From assembly GCA_949825065.1 (NCBI GenBank), contig OX463862.1, forward strand, positions 13,263,592 through 13,327,591: a stretch of DNA of 64,000 nucleotides, given 5' to 3'. The notes below the pieces were generated by a model that saw only the letters and a list, made by a program, of their open reading frames with translations, did no database searches and had not been told where the DNA came from. Of the stretch, positions 30,592-40,297 are shown piece after piece. The translations under genes were made by a program, and so were the position numbers. The first letter of the stretch is position 1. Every line of letters starts with the position of its first letter. Source of the stretch: Odontocerum albicorne (Eukaryota > Arthropoda > Insecta > Trichoptera > Odontoceridae).

Positions 30592-31775
30592 TATTAATGT
30601 ATTTATTGAACATTTTATGGCAAAAACAATCTGGCGGGATTTTTACCAGGCGACAATCTCTTCCTACCAACCAGACAAAAGTTAATGAAGCAAGTTACAT
30701 GGTCGCGAAAAACATTCAAATGACTACCCATCACCTCGAAATCCATGAACATATATACATACGTGAGCACACGCCCATAGATTTGCAGACGATATCGTTA
30801 TATTCTCACAAAATCCGAATGATCTCCAGCACCAACTGCAAGAATTGGCAGAGGTCAGTAAAGGAGTTGGTTTAAAAATGAATATTTCAAAAACCAAATA
30901 TATGATGAACGGCTTTGCTACCCCAAAACCGGTAAACGTAGATGGAAAGCCGCTAGAACTTGTCCAGGAATATGTGTATCCGGGCCAACTTATTATTTCC
31001 TTTGTAGGTGGCATATCGGAGGAAATAGCACGAAGGACAAAACTAGCGTGGAGCTCATTTGGACGTTTGAACAACATCTTCAAAAGTGATCCTGAAGTTT
31101 TACAACCAGTGCATCCTTCCAGTATTTACGTATGGCTGCGAGACATGGACGCTCACAGTAAAAAACACACAAAAGCTCCAGACCGCACAAAGGGGCATGG
31201 AGAGATGCATGTTGGGATATACTAAAAGAGACCGTAAACGAAACACCTGGATTCGCAATATAACAAAGGTAGAAGACGTTATAAAGGTGTGCAAAAGAAT
31301 GAAGTGGCAATGGACCGGACACGTAGCCAGAATGTCAGACTCCCGATGGACATCCGAAATAATCCAATGGTACCCAAGAGGCATAAAGAGGCCCAGAAGA
31401 AGACCGAAGGTACGCTGGATGGATGAAATCAGGAAGCATGGCAGCATCACATGGCATCAACGAGCAAAGGACCGAACTATTAGGAGTCAGCTTGGGGAGA
31501 CCTTCATCCAGCAGTGGATCGACCCTGATTGACAACGATGATGATGATGATGACACGCCCATAAACGCCACAACGACGAACAATCACCCGAACATTCCTT
31601 TTCATATAAAATGAGATATCATCATAGGAAAAGGAAAGAAAAATCAGAAATGAACACGTTGTATTACTGACTAGAAATTAAGAGTTTTTTCAGTCGCTTC
31701 TTAAAGCATATCAAGGACGGAGCGAATCTAGCATTGGTTTGCAACTGGTTCCAGAGTCTCACTGCATGGACAGTG
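30592..31775 (-). mobile_element. LINE B 3' UTR split by an RTE-like insertion
   Basis: Left part 30592-30779 (with 'aatctggcgggattttta' and 'gaagcaagttacatggtcgc') and right part 31564-31775 ('cacccgaacattcctttt', 'gagttttttcagtcgcttct') are collinear with 24187-24560. The interruption is a 773-bp LINE. Confidence 0.8.
30780..31552 (+). pseudogene. RTE-like LINE, RT active-site region to 3' end
   Basis: Bounded by acacgcccata at 30769-30779 and 31553-31563. Begins exactly at the RT catalytic motif FADDIVIF, continues SKGVGLKMNISKTKYMMNGF, one frameshift near 31085, then FYNQCILPVFTYGCETWTL, MKWQWTGHVARMSDSRWTSE, PRRRPKVRWMDEIRKHGS to a stop. The 3' end is (GATGAT)n, as in RTE-clade elements. 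A single indel suggests a relatively recent insertion. Confidence 0.9.
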
Positions 31776-31834
31776 TGTACAAGTGTACCTCTAGACATAA
31801 ATAATGAAATTGTTGAGCGAGTCCAACAATATTA

Positions 31835-32080
31835 ATGGGACCAGTCACAAGAGATCAAATAATAGAGATGGCAGGAAGCTATTTCTTTGAAATCCAGAAT
31901 CTCATCTGCAACAAGGATTTTAATCTCGAATTACGAATGCAAATTTTGTGTTGCTATATATTTTCTGTATTTGTCTATGGTGTTGAAGAATGGACACTTA
32001 ATAATATCACCACGAATAAACTAGAAACTTTTGAAATGAAGTGATATCGAAGAATGCTGAAAATAATTATGAATAACGTA
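31835..32080 (+). pseudogene. Non-LTR RT fragment
   Basis: Encodes FFEIQNLICNKDFNLELRMQ, CCYIFSVFVYGVEEWTLNN and NKLETFEMK, then a stop followed by YRRMLKII. The K..LRKR.L.CYVFSVL.YG.E.WTL...... KLEAFEMW.YRRML pattern is the RT thumb/connection region of LINE C-type elements. Short and broken. Confidence 0.7.
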
Positions 32081-32597
32081 TTAATATCTTCCAAAAAAAA
32101 CTTACAATTAGCGATACATATAATCTTTCAAAATATAATGCGTGAAAATGTCAATTTATAGTAAAACACGGCAGTTAAAAAAAATATCAAATTATAAAGA
32201 ATGTTGATATTTATTTAACTCAATTATCGACTTTTAAACAACCTCGGGATCAAGAAGCAACCCTGATGCACTCCATTATTCAATACGATAAGTAAACATG
32301 CGATAAATTGATAAGTTTAATGAATTGTTTTTAATGAAAAAAAAATCCAATTCGAAGAAACACACATCGTTATCTAAAAACGATATAAACAAAAACAATA
32401 AAATACATTTATTATAATGAAAATGTTATCGCCCATTCTAAGAAAACTTCGTGGTACAGAAAACTTTGTTATCCAACTGGATGAATAAAACGAAAGTCAT
32501 TTTATTCAGTACGTATTTCGTATTGTGGAAGGGAAGTGTCACTGATAGGTTCCTAAACCATGGCAACGCTTTTGAAATAACTCGAATAATTCGACTG
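32081..32597. other. No recognised feature
   Basis: AT-rich, no supported gene or element end. Confidence 0.45.
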
Positions 32598-32726
32598 TGA
32601 CGGCCTCCGTGGCCTAGTTGTTAACACGCCTGTCTCCCGACCCGGAGGTTGCAGGTTCAAATCCCGCTGGAACCCAGGCAGAGGAAAACCAAAGAAAATA
32701 GGTTGGATCAAACATAAATTATGTTT
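32598..32726 (+). mobile_element. SINE 1 head fused to LINE A remnant
   Basis: Head 'gacggcctccgtggcctagt' and a near-perfect B-box 'ggttcaaatcccgctgg'. After 'aacccagg' it runs into 'aaagaaaataggttggatca', which is LINE A (RGRPRKVWLDQ codons). It ends at the TTAA of the piggyBac-like element. Confidence 0.65.
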
Positions 32727-32730
32727 TTAA

Positions 32731-33085
32731 CCCTTCCTGTCCTATGATGTGTAACTAGTACACATTGCTTCTAAAAACTTTAATATCTCTACAAATATAA
32801 TAAATACTGGGTTCAGATTTTAGGTATTCCTCCGTAATACATTTACGCATTGAATGAAAAAATAATATTAATAATAATTAGCACTTATCGGCCACATCAT
32901 AGATATTTTGTGAAAATCGGGAATAAATACACCAATACAATCAAAAGTGTGCTAGTGTGTGACGTAGGTATATTCATTCTAATAAAACGCTATGGGTGAG
33001 GAAGCGACGCTATTCACGCCTCACTCTCACTCTACTTCGGTATATGGAAACGCAAGAAATAGAATCTCAGTTCGCATCAGATATT
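32731..33085 (+). mobile_element. piggyBac-like element, copy 2 (left part)
   Basis: TTAA at 32727-32730 followed by cccttcctgtcctatg. Collinear with 3845-4195 through 'agtacacattgcttctaaaa', 'gcacttatcggccacatca' and 'gctatgggtgaggaagcgac'. A frame from that ATG (32992) has no known domain. The right end was not found. Confidence 0.55.
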
Positions 33086-35039
33086 TTTTCATATCTTGCA
33101 CATCACATCAGATATTTTTTCCTGCTTCAACAAAAACACCATCCAGTGAGAAGACAGACGATGCCTCAACAAAAATAAAAAAGTCAACCACCCATAAAGA
33201 AAACGAAGGATCTTCAAGACTCTAGTGAAAACGTCATCCTATCCAATCGATAAGCACTCCATCACTCGTTTATCTAAGATTCCATTATCTATGATCCATA
33301 GACGAAATAAACATTGTACACTGTATTGCCAGTACGAAAAAAACATCAAAGTAACTTTTCTATTGAATTTAATGAAATCATATGTAGGTTATTCTATCAA
33401 ATATTTATTTTAAGATAAAACTAGGCACATAATATGCACATGTATATAGCATATATAATTTAATTAATATTTGAGTTCTCTCGTGCGTTTAAATATATAA
33501 TTTTATTTGATGTTTTTTTGTTGTAAATTAACCCTCTTTCTAAATATTGTGGAATGAGAATTCTAAATCAAAATGTAAATACGAGCAGTTACGAGTATCG
33601 TATTTTACTCGAACTTGATTTACTTAAATAATTATATTCAGAAGTTTGATATGGCCTACGAATTGATATTTTTACATATTTGTAGGCCATTTCAGAATTC
33701 ACAAATACGGTGAGGCCGCAGCACGGCTATGGGCGGACCTTATATTACAATCTATTTCACGATATTTGTATTAGTCGATAACAGTATATAATAATATATC
33801 GTTATTTTAATTTATTTATTGCAACAGGCATATTATTATTGCGCAATAGTTAATAAATGAATGCTGTTTATTACTCGTTATCGTTTGTTTTCTAGAGCAA
33901 TATTTCAATTAGATCGTTCTTTGTCTGCCCCAAAGTGGTATGTGCAGCTTCAGAAAGCACTTGAAAACTGCGGATATGTAGGTACATTTTGTATTTACCA
34001 TATCGACAATACTCTGTGTCACAATGCTCTGAATATATTTTGTTCATTATTGTCACACATCTTGTAGTGTCTAAGTTTGTATTGCTCTATATAAAGGGCT
34101 AACCATGTATACTTGTGTCCCGCATTTAATAAACTTAACTTTTTTTAGGATGAGTTAACAAAATTTAAGGGATGTTTTCTAACAGAAGATCGAGATGGAA
34201 GAGCAGCTCAAGATTGACGTTGTAGTGGAGTGGTGAGGAGCGATCGCCATCCAGCAGCAACGACGATCAAAATGTATCATTATATAAAGGTAACATTAAA
34301 AAAAGATCATGTCCATCGGATACAAAAATGAGTTGATAAAGCAGATTTCTTCTTATCGATGGTGATGATAGCCGTTTAACATTTTCATTTTAATAAAAAA
34401 AAGCACATAAATCATTTTAAAATCATAATAAAAAACCAGTATTTTTTTCAAAAAGAATCTTGTCCAGGATTTAAACCAATCAAAAAAGATCATGTCCGAA
34501 TTGACCAATCATAGATTTCCGGTTGTATCTACTTCATACCAGTTCACCAGCAACTGTCAGTTTTGAATCGTACGTGCAGTGTAATGTTAATAACATTATC
34601 CAGCTTTACTACCTACATATATTCATAGTTTTATAGTAATATTTCTTTTTATTTTGTAACATTTTACTCATTTTATTTGGTTAAAATTTAAATAAATTAC
34701 TCTACATAATTATTTTTTTATTATTTGATGTAAAATATTTTTGAAATCGAACAAAACACATCATGCCTCAGACCTGTTCAATCAAAAAAGATTAAATTCA
34801 ATTGTTAACTCAAAAAGGATCATGTCCATATTTTAAACTAGAATAACTATTTTAATTATTATGATTCGATTTTAAACAACAAATCAAGTCACCTTAAGGG
34901 ATTTTAAGGATTTCAGATATTTATACAATTAATTATTATGTCGTATATTTTTAATGCAAACAGTTTTTTTGCGATTTCCCAACATTCTGATTTGGTGGAC
35001 ATGTTATTTTTTTAATATTACCTCCTCATATATGAACAA
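33086..35039. other. Unexplained AT-rich region with AAAAAAGATCATGTCC motifs
   Basis: 'aaaaaagatcatgtcc' occurs near 34300 and 34480, with variants near 34450 ('agaatcttgtcc') and 34810 ('aaaggatcatgtcc'), all on the plus strand. A 'atggcctacgaattgat'/'tgtaggccat' inverted pair lies at 33650-33692. A frame at 33861-34067 has no recognised domain. Confidence 0.45.
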
Positions 35040-35370
35040 TACAAACATACACTACACTCCACCTCAAGATCAATATGTTACAATCACAAATCGGAAGATC
35101 TACAAACGTTTATATAGTACGTAGTTCGTCTACCTTGGTAAATTCTCTGCGATATTCTTACCAAATATGTTTTTTTTTTAAACATATACAGATACGGGGA
35201 AGTTCCCAATCTAATAGCCACAGCCACCATCTTTCTATCCTTACACTCAATTTGTTTGTTTTTTTTAATATTTTTAATATGTCAATAATAGTGGGTTCGA
35301 TTCCCAAGTTAAGGCGTCCTTGAGGAGAGTCTTCTCTCTAAACGGCGCTCTATACATTATTACTTAATCA
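35040..35370 (+). mobile_element. SINE 2, copy 2
   Basis: 'ttcgtctaccttggtaaatt', 'ttaccaaatatgttttttt', 'gggaagttcccaatctaat', 'agccacagccaccatctttc', B-box 'gggttcgattcccaagtt' and 'ctctctaaacggcgctctat' occur in the SINE 2 order. Confidence 0.65.
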
Positions 35371-35518
35371 TTATTATTGATGCACTTTAGAAATGCCCCT
35401 TAAAAAGCTTAAATGGGGCGCGTCTCTGTTATTCGTACGGTTGTCTGCATTTCTTACACTCACAAAGGATCAACTCAAAAAAGGATGAACTCAAAAAAAA
35501 CAATTAAATAAACTTATT

Positions 35519-36110
35519 AGTTTTTAAATACCTCGGAAGTATCCTAGTGGAAGACCTCGGCCCAGAAACCGAAGTAAAGTGCAGAATTGAATCGACTCGT
35601 GCGACTTGTAATAAAATAAGAAGCGTATTCTGCGATAATAATCTAAACTTGAAACTTCGACAACGGTTAGTCAAATGCTACGTTTGGTCAGTGTCATTGC
35701 ATGGAGTGGAATCGTGGACCCTCAAAGTAAGTAGTATGAACCGACTGGAAGCATTCGAAATGTGGATACATCGGATAATGTTACCGATACCCTGGACGGA
35801 TATGGTCAGCAACACGAGGGTTCTTCAAAGAGACAAAGTTGATAGAGAGTTGCTGACTAATATTAAAATCCGAAAGGTGTCCTACTTGGGGCATGTACTT
35901 AGAAGAGCAAAGTACAAATTACTGCACCTGATCATCCAAGGCAAAATAGAAGGCCGAAGGTGTTGGCAGGAGGCAAATCTCCTGGCTCCGCAATATACGT
36001 GATTGGACGCAATATACGTGATAAGGGGCGTTGGAGATCTTTTTCGGGCTGCCGGGGACAAATATGTCTACTCTCAAGTGATATTCAACGTTGGGGGGAC
36101 CTGACATGAC
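35519..36110 (+). pseudogene. LINE C, RT thumb to 3' end
   Basis: Encodes IESTRATCNKIRSVFCDNNL, KLRQRLVKCYVWSVSLHGVE, NRLEAFEMWIHRIMLPIPW and IKIRKVSYLGHVLRRAKYKL. After a frameshift near 35955 it continues GVGDLFRAAGDKYVYSQVI. A minus-strand copy is at 55386. The 3' end 'cctgacatgacactgggaag' is followed by AAGAA. The catalytic RT motifs lie upstream of the truncation. Confidence 0.8.
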
Positions 36111-36447
36111 ACTGGGAAGAAGAATTAGTTTTTTTTATAATACATCAATTGTGAGAATTCAATAATTGGGGAATTCCCTCTTTGGCTTGATGGATATTCT
36201 TAATGTAGATGTTGTTGAGTTCAGGAGGTCCATTTCCTCAACTTAACCTCTTGACTCGGAGACTGGTTAATTAATTTTCAATCTATCTTAATTATTTTGA
36301 GTGTAATTAAACTAACTTTATATATTTCGTTGATTCCTTATATTTGAGTATTTTTTTTCTTTCAGTCACGCGCCGCATGTCTTCTGAACTACGTTGATTT
36401 TTTAATATTGTCGATATCGTTTGTTTAGTAAATGTTACTATGATTTG
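36111..36447. other. No recognised feature
   Basis: AT-rich flank of LINE C and H4. Confidence 0.4.
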
Positions 36448-36450
36448 TAA

Positions 36451-37170
36451 GGCTAAGGCCACACCAAAGTGATTCGCTAGGTGCTACGTGACTAATAGAC
36501 TAGGTGACTTCATGCATGGCCACGCCAAAATGCTTCGCACAAATTCATTTGACATTTGGGAGCAGTTGAGTTAACAAACGATGCCACTTTCAAAACTAAC
36601 CAATTTCATTACAACTTACCATCTTTATTTACTTTCTGTGCAACTTCATTCCAAAGTGATTTTATTACAGGTACATTTTTGTATAATTTGCTCGATGGGT
36701 TCCACAAAGGCTCCCGTTTATACACAGCTGTCATTAAAACTTCCGCCATCTTGTAAATTAACCAACACGTCTGTTCGCTCGGAGATTCACTCGGTGACTA
36801 ATCGTCATGCAAAGTGGCGCGAAGCGTTTAGTGTGGCCACTGCGATAGTATGCGGTATGTTGGTTCGCTAGGATATTTATAACAGGTACATTTTTTTATA
36901 ATTTGCTCGATGGGTTCCACAAAGGCTCCCTTTTATAAACAGCTGTTATTAAAACCGCCGCCATCTTGTAAAATCACACAATAAAATTAACCAACACGTG
37001 TCTGTGCGCTAGGAGTCTTACTAGGTGACTAATCGTCATGTAGTGTGGCGCGAAGCGTGCAGTGTGGGCATTGCGATAGTATGCGGTGCGTTGGTTCGCT
37101 AGGATATGTAATTCAACTCGCAGCGTAGCTCTAAGCACCAAGCGAGGCTCCTTTCTGTGTGACCGAGGCC
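36451..37170 (-). mobile_element. PIF/Harbinger-like MITE with MADF exon, copy H4, internally duplicated
   Basis: Minus-strand orientation. TIRs ggctaaggccacac (left) and 'gtgtgaccgaggcc' (right). Flanks are TAA and TAT, so the duplication has decayed. A segment of about 215 bp containing the 5' half of the exon and the subterminal region is present twice (from about 36666 and from about 36880), making it longer than H2/H3. Confidence 0.7.
36620..36749 (-). pseudogene. MADF-domain exon carried by H4
   Basis: Start codon at 36749-36747 on the minus strand, codons for MAEVL and WNPSSKLYK recognisable, ending at a ggtaagt donor with a short deletion in the final codons. A second partial exon starts at 36964. 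Not intact. Confidence 0.5.
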
Positions 37171-37599
37171 TATAGGACAATTTGTAAGTGTCGTATATTT
37201 TTTCAACACATAAATAAATCATTCTGTATAAGAACTCTTCGAAACATTCTAGAGGGTTGGACAATACGAAGACATTCAAGTGGTCGAAGGTGAAAATCGA
37301 TCAGAATTGGATTAGATGTGGTAACAAAAACATACCCCCACGTGACGCGGCCACACACGGTCGTGGGAAGAGTTGGCTCCCTCAGGGTGGTGGTAAAGGG
37401 GGATGAGTAATCCTGATAATGAACATTCTTAAACTGACGACGGTTAAATGTAACATTTGTCAGTCCTTAACTATGGAGCAAGTTGAGGAAATTTCGTATC
37501 GTGGAAATATGGAGAAAAGTAGAAATTTTAGGTCGATTTCTTCTTCATATAATAAATTAAGTGTTCTAAATCGGTCCAATAGAGCGGGGTATTAAGATA

Positions 37600-37745
37600 G
37601 GGCTTTTGCTGTTACTGGCCCAGTGGCGTGGGATGTTCTGCATCTTTGTGTAAGAGATGGTTTGCCTCTTATGGGTGGTGTGTGCAGCTTTAAGTAGCAC
37701 TTGAAGACAACCCTTTTTTGGAGGTCTAATAAAAATTTATGATTA
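37600..37745 (+). pseudogene. Non-LTR C-terminal fragment
   Basis: Plus-strand codons RAFAVTGPVAWDVLHLCVRD, GLPLMGGVCSF, then HLKTTLFW after one stop. The F.V.GP..W..LP........S...F...LK..LF pattern is the C-terminal end of Jockey/CR1/L2-like elements, distinct from LINE B. The preceding 37171-37600 has no recognised feature. Confidence 0.6.
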
Positions 37746-37799
37746 TATATGAACACTACACACAACATTACACTAAAGCTGTAGTTCGTCTTCTTTCTA

Positions 37800-37960
37800 C
37801 AGTACCCGGCGGTAAGTAATACACATCGGGCTTAAGAAAAAGACTGTCGGCTATAATCGGCTAGCTTCGGCTTTGTAGACCATCGTCTCTGTCATTCATA
37901 CACGTGTTCCGTCGCGATTTGTCAGTCGTTACCGGACCGGACTGTTATAGCGCATCGTGC
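37800..37960 (+). mobile_element. F fold-back MITE, copy F2 (one arm)
   Basis: TA then cagtacccggcggtaagtaa, followed by the F arm through 'cttcggctttgtagaccatc' and 'cgtcgcgatttgtcagtcgt'. The right arm is missing and LINE A follows. Confidence 0.7.
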
Positions 37961-37967
37961 GACCGAT

Positions 37968-38246
37968 ATGACGCTCTACAATGCGAGTAGAAGGCGGGGT
38001 AGAAGAAGATCAAGGAAAGTATGGTTGAATAAAATGTATGTTATTTTAAAAGAAGGAAATGTAAAGAGTCAGAGGAATCGTGGGAGCTGTATGAGAAGAT
38101 GTATAGATGTAGAAGAGGCAAAAGTCGTGTGTTGCGATATGAAAGTCTGGCGCTCTCTCATTTCTGCCATACATACACCATTCATACATACAAACATCCC
38201 AACACGCCGTCAGAAGGGAGACGGCGTGTTGGGATGTTTGTATGTA
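37968..38246 (+). pseudogene. LINE A C-terminal end
   Basis: Encodes SRRRGRRRSRKVWLNKMYVI, LKEGNVKSQRNRGSCMRRCI, DVEEAKVVCCDMKVWRSLIS to a stop region. The 3' end forms a roughly 25-bp inverted pair, 'acaaacatcccaacacgccg' versus 'cggcgtgttgggatgtttgt' (38184-38243). It sits between F2 and F3. Confidence 0.8.
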
Positions 38247-38476
38247 CAGTACCCGGCGGTAAGTAATACACATCGGGCTTAAGAAAGAGACTGTCGGCCA
38301 TAATCGGCTAACTTCGGCTTTGTAGAGCGTCGCCTCTGTCGCTTGACAACGACTGACAAATCGCGACGGAACACGTGTACGAATGACAGAGACGACACTA
38401 CAATACCGAAGTTAACCGATTATGGCCGATAGTCTCTTTCTTAAGCCCAATGTGTATTACTTACCGCTGGGTGCTG
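38247..38476. mobile_element. F fold-back MITE, copy F3 (complete)
   Basis: TA at 38245-38246 and 38477-38478 flank ends cagtacccggcggtaagtaa and (inward) cagcacccagcggtaagtaa. Arms of about 100 bp ('gagactgtcggccataatcg', 'cgtcgcgatttgtcagtcgt') leave almost no loop. TA duplication plus a CAGT start suggests a Tc1/pogo-type mobiliser. Non-coding. Confidence 0.85.
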
Positions 38477-38479
38477 TAG

Positions 38480-38645
38480 TTCATCTTTCCTTGGTTAGTT
38501 TTCTTACTAAATGCGACGATGGGAAAAACCCCTTTTATAATCTGTCAATAATAGTGGGTTCGAGTCCCGAGTTGAACCGCCTTAGAGGAGAGTTTGCTCT
38601 CTAAATGGCGCTATATAAATTGGTATTTTATTATTATTATTATTA
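38480..38645 (+). mobile_element. SINE 2, copy 3
   Basis: 'catctttccttggttagttt', B-box 'gggttcgagtcccgagttga', 'gagagtttgctctctaaatg' and 'gcgctatataaattgg' with (TTA)n tail. The middle block is shortened. Confidence 0.65.
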
Positions 38646-39065
38646 TGTTCACATCGGACAGCCGCGCTAAGTGAGGCGTTGAAAGAAGAGTAGCAACAGG
38701 CAATAGAGTGAATGCTAGGGTATACAATGTGTTAAGCGACCGGTGCATTTCAAGAAGCAAAGATTTTTAGGGACGGTTGTCCCTAATGGAAAGATGATGA
38801 GGATGATCGTTGTTTTAATAAAACTCGTTTGAAATCGGAATATGCAAAGAGGTATTTTATTGTTAAACGTCGGTATTTATAATATTTGGAATGTGTGTAG
38901 AAAGGCGCAGAAGATACTCGTATGTCGCTATCTCGTTCTCGCTAAACAATACTTATTGTTACACGTCCCGTATTTATATGATGTGTAGAAAGGCGCAGAA
39001 GAAATGTCGCTGTCTCGTTCTCGCTAAACAATAACAAGCGGCTCGCGCTGTGATCACAGGGAGTA
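38646..39065. repeat. Unclassified; imperfect tandem duplication
   Basis: 'gtgtagaaaggcgcagaaga', 'tgtcgct.tctcgttctcgc', 'taaacaata' occurs twice (38890-38950 and 38980-39035), spaced about 85 bp. It could be LTR or promoter debris; no terminus was identified. Confidence 0.45.
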
Positions 39066-39521
39066 AGGATGACATTTAAGTATGACATTTAAACATTGAA
39101 GTATGACATTTAAACGCAAAAAACAATATCCGCCAAGTGTCCACCTCTTGCAGCTCCACAGATGTCCACTCTTTTGTCAAAATTTTCGATGACATTTTGG
39201 CATGATTGCGGTTCTAACTCACCAATAACGCGAATAATTTCGTCCTTCAGCTCAGGAATTGATCGGGGGTTATTCTTATAGACCTGGCTTTTCACGTAAT
39301 CTCAGAGAAAATAGTCCAACGGTGTCAGATCACATGATCTTGGTGGCCAATTAACATCACCGTTTCCGGAGATTACAATACATAAAATAATTCTGAATTT
39401 GAACGCGTTATTGTATTGTATACGATTAAACTTCTCAAATGTCACAAGATCCAGGCAAGTTCGCGACGCCATCTTTCTTTTATCCAAGTATTAAAAAAAC
39501 CGCTCAATTTGAAAGACCCTT
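39066..39521 (-). mobile_element. Tc1/mariner-like MITE, copy T4 (left end lost)
   Basis: The right end 'aaaaccgctcaatttgaaag' 'accctt' is followed by TA. The minus strand retains SQVYKNNPRSIPELKDEIIR, PQSCQNVIENFDKRVDICGA and ARGGHLADIVFCV. The left TIR is missing and 'gtatgacatttaaa' is duplicated at that edge. Confidence 0.75.
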
Positions 39522-39589
39522 TACAAAGAAAAAAGGTATGACAGAATCATTAAGATATCAATAGAAATTTGTAAAACGAAAAGTAAATG

Positions 39590-40255
39590 TGATATATGGG
39601 TGAATAATTAAAGATTGGAGCAAGTTGGGGAATTCTGCATTATAAGTAGTATTTTCTCAGATGGCGGAGGGATATCAAACAGCGTGTAGCAATAGGAAAC
39701 AAAGTCAACGAGGCACTAAAACATACATACCTAACCTAACCTAACCGGACAGTATCAAAATAATCTAAGATGATATTCCATAATAGTGTTTTTATGCCAA
39801 CTTTGATGTATGGGAATGAAACGTAGACATGCAAATTGTGTAGAAATGTGTGCATTTAGAAGAATACACGGGGTAACAATGTATGACAGAATACAGAAGG
39901 AAGTGATTAGGGGTGAATGTGGACTTAAGGCTATCATGTTGAGTAAAATGAAGAAGAGCACGATGCGATGGTTTGAGCGTGTGGAACGAATGAAATAAGA
40001 AAGACTAATAAAACAATTTTATCGTACAAATGTAAGTGGAAGGCGTGTGAGAAAGCCAAATAAAGTATGGTTGGATCAAGTTAATGATATTTTGAAAGAA
40101 CGAAACGTAGAAAATCAGAGAAATCGTAGAAGTTGTATGAGAAGATGTAAGGATCTAGAGGAGGCTAAAGATGTGTGTCGATATAAGAAAGTCTGGTGCT
40201 TATCCTCTCTTGTAGCCCCAACAGAGAAACGGCGTGATGGTATGAATGTATATAT
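39590..40255 (+). pseudogene. LINE A, 3' half
   Basis: In order: 'gtgatatatgggtgaata', the 'SDDGGGISNSV' type region, TMYDRIQKEVIRGECGLKAI, KKSTMRWFERVERMK, SGRRVRKPNKVWLDQVNDI, NQRNRRSCMRRCKDLEEAKD. Stops and frameshifts are present. A CCTAA run at 39728 replaces part of its sequence. Confidence 0.8.
39728..39745. repeat. Interstitial (CCTAA)3 telomere-like run
   Basis: 'acctaacctaacctaacc' is three copies of the complement of TTAGG, the common insect telomere unit. It lies inside LINE A, where related copies have other sequence. It could be chance or a fill-in during break repair. Confidence 0.6.
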
Positions 40256-40297
40256 GTATGTAACAAAGCTTGTAATACCTACTTATATTCAAAGCTT

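Noticed and set aside
32992..33225. Frame starting MGEEATLFTPHSHST in the piggyBac-like copy 2 as a transposase
   Set aside because: No DDD motif or known domain, and copy 1 does not keep the frame.
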